From positions 1-32,422 of the forward strand of contig NZ_PZZP01000005.1 of assembly GCF_003046315.1 (NCBI RefSeq): a stretch of 32,422 nt of DNA, written 5' to 3'. The notes under the pieces are model-generated. The model searched no databases, had not been told where the DNA came from, and saw nothing but the letters and a program-made list of their open reading frames with translations. Position 1 is the first letter of the stretch. Every line of letters starts with the position of its first letter. The stretch is from Desmospora activa DSM 45169. GTDB lineage: Bacteria; Bacillota; Bacilli; Thermoactinomycetales; DSM-45169. Positions 1-7,275 of this stretch are shown in pieces. Made by a program: the position numbers and the translations under genes.

Positions 1-186
1 GTGGATCGGGGAAAGCAGAACCTTGATGGTTTATTCAGAATTAGTAACAAAACGCACGGATGGTCAGGTTATACGGGCCATTCACAGTTAGTAGGCGAAA
101 CGGTGGCTGCCAGGATCGAGCCATCGTCCGGCAGGGGTGGCGCTCTGCTGCTAACTAAAGCAAAGAATCAAGAACCAAATTTTTAA
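1..186 (+). CDS. Possible C-terminal part of a gene cut by the window edge
   Basis: An open frame enters from the left edge and stops at 184-186, 15 bases before the next gene. Its translation (about 61 residues, ending in AKNQEPNF) is not a family I recognise. A second frame, from base 2 to a TAG at 89-91, gives a short tail containing LMVYSELVTKR that looks at least as protein-like, so which frame is coding cannot be settled from this edge. Treat this as an unresolved 5'-truncated region rather than a defined gene. Confidence 0.2.
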   Translation: MDRGKQNLDGLFRISNKTHGWSGYTGHSQLVGETVAARIEPSSGRGGALLLTKAKNQEPNF

Positions 187-201
187 CGGGAGGTTATTCA
201 A

Positions 202-423
202 ATGGGCGATTATTTAACAAAAGCTGAGATGGTAGATGTATTTGACGAAGCGGTTGACTTGGTATGGGAGAAGCGATTGACCGTCCGAAAGGCAATTAGG
301 ACGGCTCTGGAAAGAAATGGATATAACGTGCAGGAAGAAGATATCGAGCACCTTTACGAAGCGTATAGCAGGATGGGATATGGATATCCCGACTCCCGAA
401 AAGAGGGGAACTATCGGAAGTAA
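202..423 (+). CDS. Small hypothetical protein, 73 aa
   Basis: A well-formed small gene: a GGGAGG ribosome binding site at 188-193 precedes the ATG, and the stop is followed 12 bases later by a strong terminator, so it ends a transcription unit. The protein is acidic and probably all helical (KAEMVDVFDEAVDLVWEKRL near the start), with an aromatic and glycine-rich tail (YSRMGYGYPDS). I see no transmembrane segment, signal peptide or known motif. Function unknown. Confidence 0.6.
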   Translation: MGDYLTKAEMVDVFDEAVDLVWEKRLTVRKAIRTALERNGYNVQEEDIEHLYEAYSRMGYGYPDSRKEGNYRK

Positions 424-434
424 ACAGACACAAT

Positions 435-469
435 AAAACCGGGTAGGGAATTACCCCCTACCCGGTTTT
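435..469 (+). terminator. Rho-independent terminator
   Basis: Perfect 14-bp stem (435-448 with 456-469) around a 7-base loop. The stem begins with AAAA and ends with TTTT, so it can work in both directions: for the 73-aa gene on the left and for the leftward MFS remnant on the right. Confidence 0.85.
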
Positions 470-485
470 TATATTCGCTAAATGG

Positions 486-680
486 TTAAACCGTTTCGTG
501 CGTTGCTGGTTTGCTGCGATAGGCGATGCCGAGGAAAAACAGCACCATAATCATAAAGCTAAACACTCCCATCAGAGGAAAAAGGACGGTTCCACCGGTT
601 TCGTCTAACCACCCGCCAGCCAAAGGGCCGAGGAAATACCCGAACCATGTGAGGTTGGTTGAGCCGAGATAAACACTAGC
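486..680 (-). pseudogene. 3' remnant of an MFS transporter gene
   Basis: The minus strand encodes about 64 residues ending at the stop at 486-488. They contain FGYFLGPLAGGWLDETGG and two following hydrophobic stretches, the usual last two helices of a major facilitator exporter. The frame is closed by a TAA at 681-683 and nothing upstream continues the protein, so about 85% of the gene is missing. The motif matches the C-terminus of the complete MFS gene further right (GYFIGPLAGGWILESFGG) but is not identical, so this is the relic of a related exporter rather than a recent duplicate. Bases 681-745 hold nothing I recognise. Confidence 0.7.
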
Positions 681-745
681 TTAAAAGGGCAATACCGATA
701 AAGAAAAGGGAAGAAGACCAGTTCGGTGAAGGGTTTTTTTATGGT

Positions 746-964
746 TTAATCCTTATCATATTCAACCTCAAATAAATCCTCGATCCGCAAGTCCAGCGCC
801 TGGGCGATACGGAAAAGGTTGATGGATTCGTGGCGGGTCATCTTATCGAAGCGGCTGATCGTAGGTTGCAGGAGGCCGACTTTTTCCGCAAAAGTGGCAT
901 GGGTGATCCCGCGTTTTTTTAATATGGCGGATAGTCGTGGCGTTACGTGCTTGATTTTTTTCAT
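746..964 (-). CDS. XRE-family HTH transcriptional regulator, 72 aa
   Basis: A minimal Cro/CI-type DNA-binding protein. The helix-turn-helix spans about residues 8-62: LSAILKKRGITHATFAEKVGLLQPTISRF, then NLFRIAQALDLRIEDLF, the typical closing helices of the family. The start at 964 (MKKIKHV) is chosen because GGAGGG lies just upstream on the minus strand; a longer in-frame extension to 1231 runs through the promoter region and has unnatural composition. Upstream are two copies of an 11-bp repeat 42 bp apart that could be operators. It probably represses its own promoter and the divergent short transcript at 1080-1230. The target is unknown. Confidence 0.8.
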   Translation of the reverse strand: MKKIKHVTPRLSAILKKRGITHATFAEKVGLLQPTISRFDKMTRHESINLFRIAQALDLRIEDLFEVEYDKD

Positions 965-1003
965 ATTTTGACCCTCCAATTTGAAATTCCCCCCTTGCAT
1001 TAA

Positions 1004-1056
1004 AAATACATAAGTGTATAATGTATAGTGTATCACGTATAAAGCAAATACATAAG
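1004..1056. promoter_or_regulatory. Direct repeats in the XRE promoter region (operator candidate)
   Basis: The sequence AAATACATAAG occurs at 1004-1014 and again at 1046-1056, exactly 42 bp apart (about four helical turns). Between them are several overlapping GTGTATA/TGTATA elements resembling -10 boxes. The position, between the XRE gene and a divergent short transcript, suggests autoregulation. Repressor binding is inference. Confidence 0.4.
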
Positions 1057-1140
1057 GCGATGGGGGATAAACAGATGGCTTTTGGCATCTGCCTGTTATT
1101 ATACCATGTCGCCTGATTTGCACAGAAAGGGGGGATTTAA

Positions 1141-1179
1141 ATGAAGCCGTTGAAAAAACCTTTGAATCGGCCTTTCTAA
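1141..1179 (+). CDS. Possible 12-residue peptide (MKPLKKPLNRPF)
   Basis: A GGGGGG ribosome binding site at 1129-1134 is followed by ATG and twelve sense codons, TAA, and 16 bases later a near-ideal terminator. The predicted peptide is short, basic and proline-rich. It lies divergent from the XRE gene on what would be a transcript of roughly 150 bases that also carries a hairpin (CAGATG...CATCTG, 1068-1090). It could be a real micropeptide or leader, or the transcript may act as RNA and the reading frame be incidental. Confidence 0.3.
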   Translation: MKPLKKPLNRPF

Positions 1180-1195
1180 TCCGCCTTCCTTCCTT

Positions 1196-1227
1196 ATAAA
1201 GCCAGCCGTCCAAACGGCTGGCTTTAT
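1196..1227 (+). terminator. Rho-independent terminator
   Basis: Perfect 14-bp stem (1196-1209 with 1214-1227) with a 4-base loop. It ends the short rightward transcript that starts opposite the XRE gene and is AT-rich at both ends. Confidence 0.75.
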
Positions 1228-1310
1228 TCAAGAAAGCGGTGAGTTAGGATTCTAATATGACTAGCAGTTGCACATGGGCGCCATTATCTAATTCGAGGGA
1301 GAGAAGCACG

Positions 1311-1478
1311 ATGACGTGTTGGGGGAAAGACGATTATTATATAGAGAATGGGAACAGACGTAAGAAGGAAGAGAGGAAACCAGCCGAAGGGCCGGTACTT
1401 ACTCCTCCGCGAAATCTGAATGAGGTGGATGCTCGAATTGCTGCGCAAAAACGGCTGGAGTACTTAAAGACCAAATAA
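1311..1478 (+). CDS. Small hypothetical protein, 55 aa
   Basis: ATG at 1311 follows a GAGGGAGAG ribosome binding site (1296-1304); an upstream in-frame ATG at 1257 lacks one. The protein is hydrophilic and basic: MTCWGKDDYYIENGN, then a lysine/arginine/glutamate run, then a C-terminal helix (LNEVDARIAAQKRLEYLKTK). No domain recognised. It stands alone, with about 150 bases of featureless sequence before the terminator at 1612. Confidence 0.45.
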   Translation: MTCWGKDDYYIENGNRRKKEERKPAEGPVLTPPRNLNEVDARIAAQKRLEYLKTK

Positions 1479-1611
1479 AAACACGTTATTCATGACTACC
1501 CGGCTTTAAGTAACATACTTTGGACATACTGGAGTGTTGCTGGTTCTTCCCTATCTGAAGCCAAACAGAAACGGGAAGAATCATAAAAGGAATAACACGG
1601 TTTAGTCTTAA

Positions 1612-1643
1612 AAAAAGCGCCCCAACTTTATGGAGCGCTTTTT
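1612..1643 (+). terminator. Rho-independent terminator
   Basis: A 12-bp stem with one mismatch (1612-1623 with 1632-1643) closed by A and T runs. It sits between the 55-aa gene and the MFS gene and argues against starting the MFS protein at the ATG inside it (1630). Confidence 0.6.
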
Positions 1644-1671
1644 CATAAATGCTGTATGTTTAACCAAAGGA

Positions 1672-2889
1672 GTGATATGTATTCGTCTCAAAAAAAGAAT
1701 ACCCACATCCCTTCCATCTAAAATCCGGGTGTTGCTGGTACTTAAACTTTTCATTTGGACCAGCGCTTTTCTCTGCATACCTCTGGTGATGCTATATATG
1801 ACTGATCAGGGATTTGGCGTATTAATAGCAGCTACCACGTTGGCATTCGGTTTTCTGGCGGGGTGTTTTGGGGGATTCATTGGCGGATATTTGTCTGATC
1901 GGTTTGGACGAGCAACAGTGCTTCATGTCACCCTGCTTCTCTGGGGCATCACCTTTTTTGGCCTGGCTTTCGCCCAAACACTGGTTCATTTCGTTTGCCT
2001 AACGCTTTTGAACGGGCTCCTTCGGGGTTTTTTCGACTCGATTGTTTATACTTTGGTGGGTGATCTCTGCTCTAACCGGGATGAGTCACTTACCCATAAA
2101 GCGATGGATTTAGCTTATGCCATGATGAACGCCGGCATTGGGTTGGGATCGGCTGCGGGGGTGTGGTTGTACCATCAACTTCCCTTTTCTTCAGTACTGA
2201 TTGCAACGGGAGCGGTGATAACACTGGCTGGGCTTATCACCTTGAGGATGCATCGCTCTCTTTCGATCCCTCAGGAAGAAGAAGAACCGACCCTGCGGAA
2301 AGTGATTTGCACTGCGGTGCAGGATCGGCGGTTGTTGGTGGCATTAGGAATGGCGATTTTGCTCTGCTTGGGTTTTTCGCAATTCGAAACCACGTTGCCA
2401 ATCCATTTGCAGCAGTACATGCTTTTGTGGATGTATCCCGTGCTTCAGGCGATCAACGCCATTGGTGTCTCACTATTTATCTTCTTGCGCCTGACTGAAA
2501 AGTCGCGAAAATGGTTCCCTACCTTTCAATCACTGGTGAAGGTTAGCGTCCTTCTATTTTTTGTCGGATACGCTTCTCTGGGATCCCACTCGGTTGTCAT
2601 TCTCATCGTTGGGATGGCACTCCTAACCATCGGTGAAGCACTTTTTCTCCCACGATGGAAAGAATATATTCGACAGATGGGGGCGAGAAAGGGAATGCCA
2701 GGCACCTACATGGGAGCTTCGGGGCTGATACAAATCGGCTATTTCATCGGCCCCCTGGCTGGGGGATGGATCTTAGAAAGCTTCGGAGGAATGGTGCTTT
2801 TCTTAACGGTTGCTGTCATGGCCTTGATGATGGTTCCAATGTTGGCGCTGAATCAACCCAAGTTGCGAAAATCGGAACAAGTAGCCTAA
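1672..2889 (+). CDS. Major facilitator superfamily transporter (possible 5' frameshift)
   Basis: A roughly 400-residue membrane protein with about 12 hydrophobic segments. After the second helix it carries the MFS motif A loop GGYLSDRFGRATVL, and it ends with GYFIGPLAGGWILESFGG. It is most like the multidrug-exporter branch of the superfamily; the substrate cannot be read from the sequence. The start is uncertain. The only ATG with good ribosome binding site spacing (1677, after AAAGGAG at 1666-1671) is out of frame with the rest and would give MYSSQKK before stopping; an A7 run at 1690-1696 separates the two frames. Deleting one A would join them. The in-frame GTG at 1672 is the nearest alternative but lies on top of the ribosome binding site. 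The gene may be frameshifted, mis-sequenced or weakly expressed. Confidence 0.75.
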   Translation: MICIRLKKRIPTSLPSKIRVLLVLKLFIWTSAFLCIPLVMLYMTDQGFGVLIAATTLAFGFLAGCFGGFIGGYLSDRFGRATVLHVTLLLWGITFFGLAFAQTLVHFVCLTLLNGLLRGFFDSIVYTLVGDLCSNRDESLTHKAMDLAYAMMNAGIGLGSAAGVWLYHQLPFSSVLIATGAVITLAGLITLRMHRSLSIPQEEEEPTLRKVICTAVQDRRLLVALGMAILLCLGFSQFETTLPIHLQQYMLLWMYPVLQAINAIGVSLFIFLRLTEKSRKWFPTFQSLVKVSVLLFFVGYASLGSHSVVILIVGMALLTIGEALFLPRWKEYIRQMGARKGMPGTYMGASGLIQIGYFIGPLAGGWILESFGGMVLFLTVAVMALMMVPMLALNQPKLRKSEQVA

Positions 2890-3037
2890 AGAATCGTAAT
2901 GATGATGTTCACGTTAAAGCATCCCAAAAATATTGCAAATAAAAAATAAGTATATGTTCTCTACCTATTAAAAAGCGTAGAATAAGTATAATATAGTGTA
3001 CCGGATGTCGATTACTTATTTGAAGGGAGGTGGAAAC

Positions 3038-3373
3038 TTGAAAGGCCATTGGTCAAATCTTTTTGCTAGACGAGAACAGCAGAGTGCCCAAACACAACCA
3101 ATCAAGCTACTCCATAACGAAGCGGAGGATCGTTTTTATGAACTAAAAGAAGGCCAGAATAAAAAAGAAATTGACCCAAAGAAGTTGGATCAATTGCAAT
3201 TATCCACCGCAATTATTCACAAGCAAAACAGAATTGAAGAGACATTGCAGGATTGGTACAAAAATCCCGTTGCCATTCAGTTGGATGTTTTGGAGAATCT
3301 CTTAAAGTATCGGATTATCTTGTATGAGGAGTACCAGCGTTTGTTGGATCTGCGAAAAGGGGGAAGAGCATGA
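3038..3373 (+). CDS. Hypothetical protein, first gene of a small operon
   Basis: About 111 residues starting at TTG 3038, eight bases after GGGAGG. It is hydrophilic and helical, with a possible coiled-coil middle (IDPKKLDQLQLSTAIIHKQNR) and a leucine-rich end (LLKYRIILYEEYQRLLDL). Not recognised. It overlaps the next gene by four bases (ATGA), so the two are translationally coupled. A TATAAT box at about 2986-2991 lies in the AT-rich region upstream. Confidence 0.6.
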   Translation: MKGHWSNLFARREQQSAQTQPIKLLHNEAEDRFYELKEGQNKKEIDPKKLDQLQLSTAIIHKQNRIEETLQDWYKNPVAIQLDVLENLLKYRIILYEEYQRLLDLRKGGRA

Positions 3374-3957
3374 ACTGGTACCAAAAATTAGATTCGTATT
3401 TTCCTCCAGAATTGATGAAACATCCTGATCAAATGCAAGACATGGTACGAGAGACCGAATGGTACTTGGTGGAATATAGCGAAACATATGTCGTTGTTTA
3501 CGGATTACTCCCCACCTTCACGTATTTAGATTTTCTCTGGGTGAGGGAAGATGCTCGATGTATGAGCATAGGAAGCAACATTATGAAGCGACTGAAGGCA
3601 AGAGGAAAACCGATACTCATGGAAGTGGAACCGGTAGTGGAGCATGACCCGGATTCGGGTCGGCGAGCAACTTTCTACCTAAGGAATGGTTGTAAGCCGG
3701 CTGACCACATCGAATACCTCCGACCAACAGAAGAAGGCACAATTGTTGAGATGGATATATATCATTGGAGTCCTACTCCAACTCCTCTTGAAAAAGAAAT
3801 ATTCGATTTGTTCAGTACCGCTTGTATGAAAATCCATAATTGGAAATGGGACCGGTATTATCGGTTTCCACCCGCTGATCCTAAAAAAGTATTAAAAATA
3901 AAAGGGGGAATCAACCGTGAACGTATGGTCCAAGCAGTGGTCCCATCAAGAGGCTAA
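3370..3957 (+). CDS. GNAT-like acetyltransferase
   Basis: A 195-residue protein. Its middle reads FLWVREDARCMSIGSNIMKRLKARG, close to the GNAT strand 4-helix 3 motif (V-R-x-x-x-x-x-x-G-S/T-x-L) that binds acetyl-CoA, followed by ATFYLRNGCKPAD, the usual FYxxxGF-like segment after strand 5. The N-terminal third (EWYLVEYSETYVVVYGLLPTFTYLDF) fits the sheet leading into that motif. The acceptor substrate is unknown. The gene is translationally coupled to the gene before it and overlaps the metallo-beta-lactamase gene by 41 bases. The C-terminal 60 residues are not standard GNAT sequence. Confidence 0.6.
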   Translation: MNWYQKLDSYFPPELMKHPDQMQDMVRETEWYLVEYSETYVVVYGLLPTFTYLDFLWVREDARCMSIGSNIMKRLKARGKPILMEVEPVVEHDPDSGRRATFYLRNGCKPADHIEYLRPTEEGTIVEMDIYHWSPTPTPLEKEIFDLFSTACMKIHNWKWDRYYRFPPADPKKVLKIKGGINRERMVQAVVPSRG

Positions 3958-4744
3958 GGTTTTTCAAAGTACGGGCTACCAGTACAATGCTACTGTTCTT
4001 CAAACAAGAGATTTGATCTTGGTGGTGGATCCGGGACTTTTCCCGGATGATATTCAAACCATTCAACGATACGTATCTGAAATTGCGGATGGTCGTCCTT
4101 TGTATGTTGCTTTTACGCATGCAGATTGGGACCATGTGATGGGTGCAAAGGGATGGCATGCTACTCCTCACTCGACTCCCCGGATGATCGGAAGTATTGG
4201 AATGGCACAATTGACAGCAAAACAAGAAAGGGTAGAGGAAGGAAGAAAAATCCTTCGACACCTCTTCTATATAGACACCCCACCTTTAGAGTTCCCAGAA
4301 TTGGATGTGGTCGTTGAAAAAGATGGACAAACCCTTCATGTAGGAAATACGGCGATCACTTTCTATCATGCACCCGGGCATACCAGGGAAAGTATGATGA
4401 TTGTGGTGGACGGGCTATGGGTATTGGGAGACTACTTATCGGATATTGAATTCCCCTTTATTTTCGGAGATTACGATGATTATAAACAAACACTAGAAAA
4501 AATAGATAGAATTTTACAACATCACACAATGGAATGGGCGGTGCCAGGACACGGGTCGATCATCCAGTCTACGCAAGAACTCATGCAGAGAAAAGAAAAG
4601 GATCTTCAGTACCTACGCCAGTTGAAGACTATTGCTGATGATCAACAACTAATGGATATGATTCAAGGCTATACTTTTCTCTATGACAATGATCTTGCGC
4701 GAAACCTTCACCGCGAAAACCATCGCAAAGTAACTAACTTCTGA
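3917..4744 (+). CDS. Metallo-beta-lactamase-fold hydrolase
   Basis: A 275-residue protein with the ordered metal ligands of the fold: strand and loop VVDPGLFPDD, HADWDH (the HxHxDH motif with Asp at the third position, as in several subfamilies), the second-metal histidine in APGHTRESM, the bridging aspartate in VLGDYLSD, and a late PGHG. These predict a binuclear zinc or iron hydrolase; the substrate is not evident. The start is GTG 3917, nine bases after AAAGGGGG, inside the end of the GNAT-like gene. It is followed 50 bases later by a permease, so the four genes probably act on one imported or exported compound. Confidence 0.8.
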   Translation: MNVWSKQWSHQEAKVFQSTGYQYNATVLQTRDLILVVDPGLFPDDIQTIQRYVSEIADGRPLYVAFTHADWDHVMGAKGWHATPHSTPRMIGSIGMAQLTAKQERVEEGRKILRHLFYIDTPPLEFPELDVVVEKDGQTLHVGNTAITFYHAPGHTRESMMIVVDGLWVLGDYLSDIEFPFIFGDYDDYKQTLEKIDRILQHHTMEWAVPGHGSIIQSTQELMQRKEKDLQYLRQLKTIADDQQLMDMIQGYTFLYDNDLARNLHRENHRKVTNF

Positions 4745-4794
4745 ACAAAAGGACTAAAGGGCATTCAAAAAAATTGTGCGAACAGGGGGTAAAT

Positions 4795-6159
4795 ATGTTG
4801 GATCAACAACAGAAAAAATTGTCTTTTGGCTTGTTCGACCTTTTCAGTGAAGATTACGCTCGGGAACCAGTTCCTCTTTCGAAACGAGTTCATTGGATGT
4901 ATCTCTTTATGATTTGGATGGCGATGGGTGTAGACTTGGCCGCTTTTTATTTGGGTGCTGCTTTTAGCCAGGGAAATGATTTATTACCAGTCATTTTGGC
5001 TATTGTTGGCGGGTCGATGATTCTGATGCCTATCGCTTTTTGCTCGGGATGGATTGGCGCATCCACTGGCTTAAGTTTTGCCATGATCGCCCGGAAGTTC
5101 TTGGGTCGCTTTGGAGCCATCATCGTATTGCTGGTTATTCTAGCAAACAACATTGGATGGTTTGGTGTTCAGATCGGCTTTTTTGGGGAAGCTGCATCTG
5201 CGACACTAGCCGAATGGGTGGGAATCGAAATCGCCCCCCTGTGGTGGATGATCTTGGGTGGCATCCTAATGACTCTCACCGCAGCCTGGGGCTTTAAAGC
5301 AATTTCGAACCTGAGTGCCCTAACTGTTCCTCTTATGGTTGGGCTGTTGATCAGCTTAATTTTTGCTTCTATCTTTACGGACCTCACGATTACTCCCCCT
5401 ATTGGAGGAGATGAAGGGATGCCGATCGGTCTCATTGTTTCTTTGGTCGCTGGAGCATGGATGGTGGGTTCCATTGCCGCGACCCCAGATGTGGCCCGTT
5501 TTGCAAAAAATAAGATTCAAGCAGGGTTATCTTGCGCATTTGGAATCGGCATAGGAAATTCTCTAACAGCAATAATCGCGGTGATTTTGTATTTCATCAC
5601 TGGTGCTGATAACGTGGTGGATGTGATGTTTAGGATTGGAGGGGGTGGGATCGCGCTTCTCATCATGATGATGGCTACATGGACATCAAATGACAACGCT
5701 TTGTATTCAAGTGGTTTAGCACTGACAGGGATGATGCGAAACATTCCTAAATCTGCGTTGACCATTTGGGCTGGTCTGATCGGTACCGTGGTTGGAGTTT
5801 TGGGGATATATGATAATCTGACCACTTTTCTATTTATTCTAACCCCATTGATTGCACCTGTTGGCGGGATTCTATACGTGGACTACTTCTTGCTCAACAA
5901 TCACAAGTACAAGATGGCATTTGTTCGTCAGGATAACCCCCCCATGTTTAAACCATTAGTTTTGACCGTTTGGGCATTGGCAACATTGTTAACCTTTTGT
6001 ACTACCCCTAGCGGTGAAGGTGGATTTGGAATTTTTAATTTCACGACGATCCCAGTTTTAGATGGAATTATTTTCTCCACTGTTCTATATTATATCTTCG
6101 GAAAGACTCAACAACTCGTGCAAAATCGGACGGAAGATAAAAAGACTTCTGCGGCATAA
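4795..6159 (+). CDS. NCS1-family nucleobase/cytosine permease-like transporter
   Basis: About 454 residues with roughly 12 transmembrane helices and no signal peptide. The N-terminus (FSEDYAREPVPLSKR, then a helix with IWMAMGVDLAAFYLGAAF) and GWIGASTGLSFAMIARKFLGRFG match the CodB-like branch of the NCS1 nucleobase:cation symporters, as does NNIGWFGVQIGFFG. Expected substrates are cytosine, other nucleobases, hydantoins or related ring compounds. ATG 4795 is chosen for its AGGGGG ribosome binding site; a TTG at 4774 is in frame but lacks one. It is last in the unknown/GNAT/MBL/permease operon, followed by a weak 8-bp hairpin at 6173-6200. Confidence 0.85.
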   Translation: MLDQQQKKLSFGLFDLFSEDYAREPVPLSKRVHWMYLFMIWMAMGVDLAAFYLGAAFSQGNDLLPVILAIVGGSMILMPIAFCSGWIGASTGLSFAMIARKFLGRFGAIIVLLVILANNIGWFGVQIGFFGEAASATLAEWVGIEIAPLWWMILGGILMTLTAAWGFKAISNLSALTVPLMVGLLISLIFASIFTDLTITPPIGGDEGMPIGLIVSLVAGAWMVGSIAATPDVARFAKNKIQAGLSCAFGIGIGNSLTAIIAVILYFITGADNVVDVMFRIGGGGIALLIMMMATWTSNDNALYSSGLALTGMMRNIPKSALTIWAGLIGTVVGVLGIYDNLTTFLFILTPLIAPVGGILYVDYFLLNNHKYKMAFVRQDNPPMFKPLVLTVWALATLLTFCTTPSGEGGFGIFNFTTIPVLDGIIFSTVLYYIFGKTQQLVQNRTEDKKTSAA

Positions 6160-6240
6160 GACAATAGAGAAATAGAGGGACGTCTTGTGGCATCCCTCTA
6201 CCCCTCAAAGTGGCATTATCGCTGAAGGGAGGGAAAGAAG

Positions 6241-6315
6241 ATGAAGAAATTTTTATACTTCTGGATTTTAATCGCTTTCGTAGGCTTTATGGCTGTAGCT
6301 AGTGTTACATGGTGA
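6241..6315 (+). CDS. 24-residue single-pass membrane peptide
   Basis: GGGAGGG (6227-6233) is followed by ATG and a continuous hydrophobic peptide, [20 protein letters not shown] plus SVTW, then TGA. Two positive residues at the N-terminus and about 20 non-polar ones predict one inner-membrane helix. The stop is immediately followed by a terminator (6319-6349), so it behaves as the last gene of the unit before the nuclease. It may be a small membrane protein in its own right; a leader-peptide role for the downstream nuclease is possible but not supported by any codon bias I can see. Confidence 0.5.
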   Translation: MKKFLYFWILIAFVGFMAVASVTW

Positions 6316-6318
6316 CAT

Positions 6319-6349
6319 CGAGAGCCTAACATGGCTCTCGTTTTACTTT
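6319..6349 (+). terminator. Rho-independent terminator between the micropeptide and the nuclease
   Basis: An 8-bp GC-rich perfect stem (6319-6326 with 6333-6340), a 6-base loop, then TTTTACTTT. It lies four bases after the stop of the 24-residue gene and just before the ribosome binding site of the nuclease gene, so it can limit read-through into the nuclease. Confidence 0.7.
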
Positions 6350-6364
6350 AAAGGGGGAATTGGT

Positions 6365-6826
6365 GTGAAACGACGGGGATTGATCTTACTCATCTTGATG
6401 ATGGTCGGGATGATGGTGGCATGTGACGGATCTGAGATTGAGGCAATTTTGGATGCCTTAGAGGCCGATCAACCGGTTTCATATGAAGTAAATTCCGAAG
6501 AGTACGACGAAACCTTACTCTTTCCCACAGAGCGATATCCTGAAACGGGAGCACATATCCGCGATGCTATCGTGGATGGACATTCCGATGTTTGCACAAT
6601 TGACCGTGATGGGGCAGATGGGCGCCGTGAGGAGTCCCTGGCTGGTGTACCGACAAAACCTGGCTATGACAGGGATGAATGGCCCATGGCCGCTTGCGCG
6701 GAGGGGGGAGAAGGGGCTTCTGTACGCCACATCGACCCCTCTGACAATCGCGGTGCGGGTTCCTGGGTCGGGAATCAGATTAGTGATTATCCGGACGGCA
6801 CTAAAGTAAAATTTATCGTTGAGTGA
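6365..6826 (+). CDS. NucA/NucB-family DNase lipoprotein
   Basis: A 153-residue secreted lipoprotein. GTG 6365 follows AAAGGGGG and gives [19 protein letters not shown], a signal peptide with a lipobox ending at Cys20. The mature part has the NucA/NucB hallmarks: [36 protein letters not shown] and [22 protein letters not shown], with candidate catalytic Asp in the second and Glu in the third. The family includes the competence nuclease NucA and the sporulation nuclease NucB; membrane tethering here suggests extracellular DNA cleavage at the cell surface. A 16-bp terminator follows directly. Confidence 0.9.
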   Translation: MKRRGLILLILMMVGMMVACDGSEIEAILDALEADQPVSYEVNSEEYDETLLFPTERYPETGAHIRDAIVDGHSDVCTIDRDGADGRREESLAGVPTKPGYDRDEWPMAACAEGGEGASVRHIDPSDNRGAGSWVGNQISDYPDGTKVKFIVE

Positions 6827-6862
6827 TAGAACCGCCGATCTATTGAAGATCGGCGGTTCTAT
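6826..6862 (+). terminator. Terminator of the nuclease gene
   Basis: Perfect 16-bp stem (6826-6841 with 6847-6862) with a 5-base loop, overlapping the last base of the nuclease stop codon. The T-tract is short. Confidence 0.75.
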
Positions 6863-6902
6863 GTTTCCTGGATGTATTTCTGCGATAGAGAAGGTGTATC
6901 AA

Positions 6903-7045
6903 CTAATTAATTGTATAATTCCCAATTATACCGGATGATTTGAAGAGAGAAAGTTCACAGGGGGACCTGATGTATTTGGGTAAGCATAAAACGTCTTAGA
7001 AAGGCACTGAATAGGTCTGAGAGGGCATTATCTATAAAGGAACAT
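6903..7045 (+). pseudogene. Decayed copy of the gene remnant near the Tn3 end
   Basis: This stretch aligns by eye, with small gaps, to the reverse complement of about 31085-31225. Shared blocks include ATTGTATA, CCAATTATACCGGA, CAGGGG, ATAAAACGTC and AAGGAAC in the same order. In the other copy the matching frame is open to a stop; here it is broken by TGA and TAA codons and indels. No function can be assigned to this copy. Confidence 0.5.
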
Positions 7046-7078
7046 TGCTAACAAAAGAATACTACGGGCTATGGTTTG

Positions 7079-7107
7079 TTGTTTACAGTTGCTGGGTATG
7101 CTAATAT
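7079..7107 (+). promoter_or_regulatory. Promoter of the predicted antisense RNA
   Basis: TTGTTT (7079-7084), a 17-base spacer and TAATAT (7102-7107) with an extended -10 TG two bases upstream. It reads toward the 3' end of the toxin gene on the other strand. Confidence 0.5.
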
Positions 7108-7113
7108 GGAGTT

Positions 7114-7275
7114 GAGCATAAACTACAGATGGCCCCAGGTGCCAGCCTGGAGCCATTGTAGGACACGCTTCATCGACGGGGCGGGATCGCCGTCCTAAAG
7201 AGGTATGGAGCTACAGAAACCCCAATCCACTAGCGGGACCGCCAAATCCGTTTGCTAGGGGCGTGGGGTTTTCTT
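7114..7275 (+). ncRNA. Predicted antisense RNA antitoxin
   Basis: From the extended -10 promoter to a terminator-like hairpin (7217-7224 with 7264-7271, then a pyrimidine-rich tail) there is a roughly 160-base non-coding transcript. It contains a strong first hairpin: a TACAGATGGC/GCCATTGTA outer stem with CCAGG/CCTGG inside, near 7125-7170. Its last 45 bases or so are complementary to the 3' part of the toxin coding sequence. This is the same layout as txpA/RatA and yonT/SR6 in Bacillus subtilis, where the RNA pairs with the toxin mRNA 3' region and triggers its decay. The role is inferred from position and structure. Confidence 0.45.

Noticed and set aside
1-186. Riboswitch or other structured RNA before the 73-aa gene
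   Set aside because: I compared the conserved stretches of c-di-GMP, c-di-AMP, lysine and cobalamin classes from memory and found no convincing match.
5169-5825. Long leftward frames inside the permease gene
   Set aside because: Antisense shadows of a strongly supported membrane transporter, without ribosome binding sites or recognisable content.
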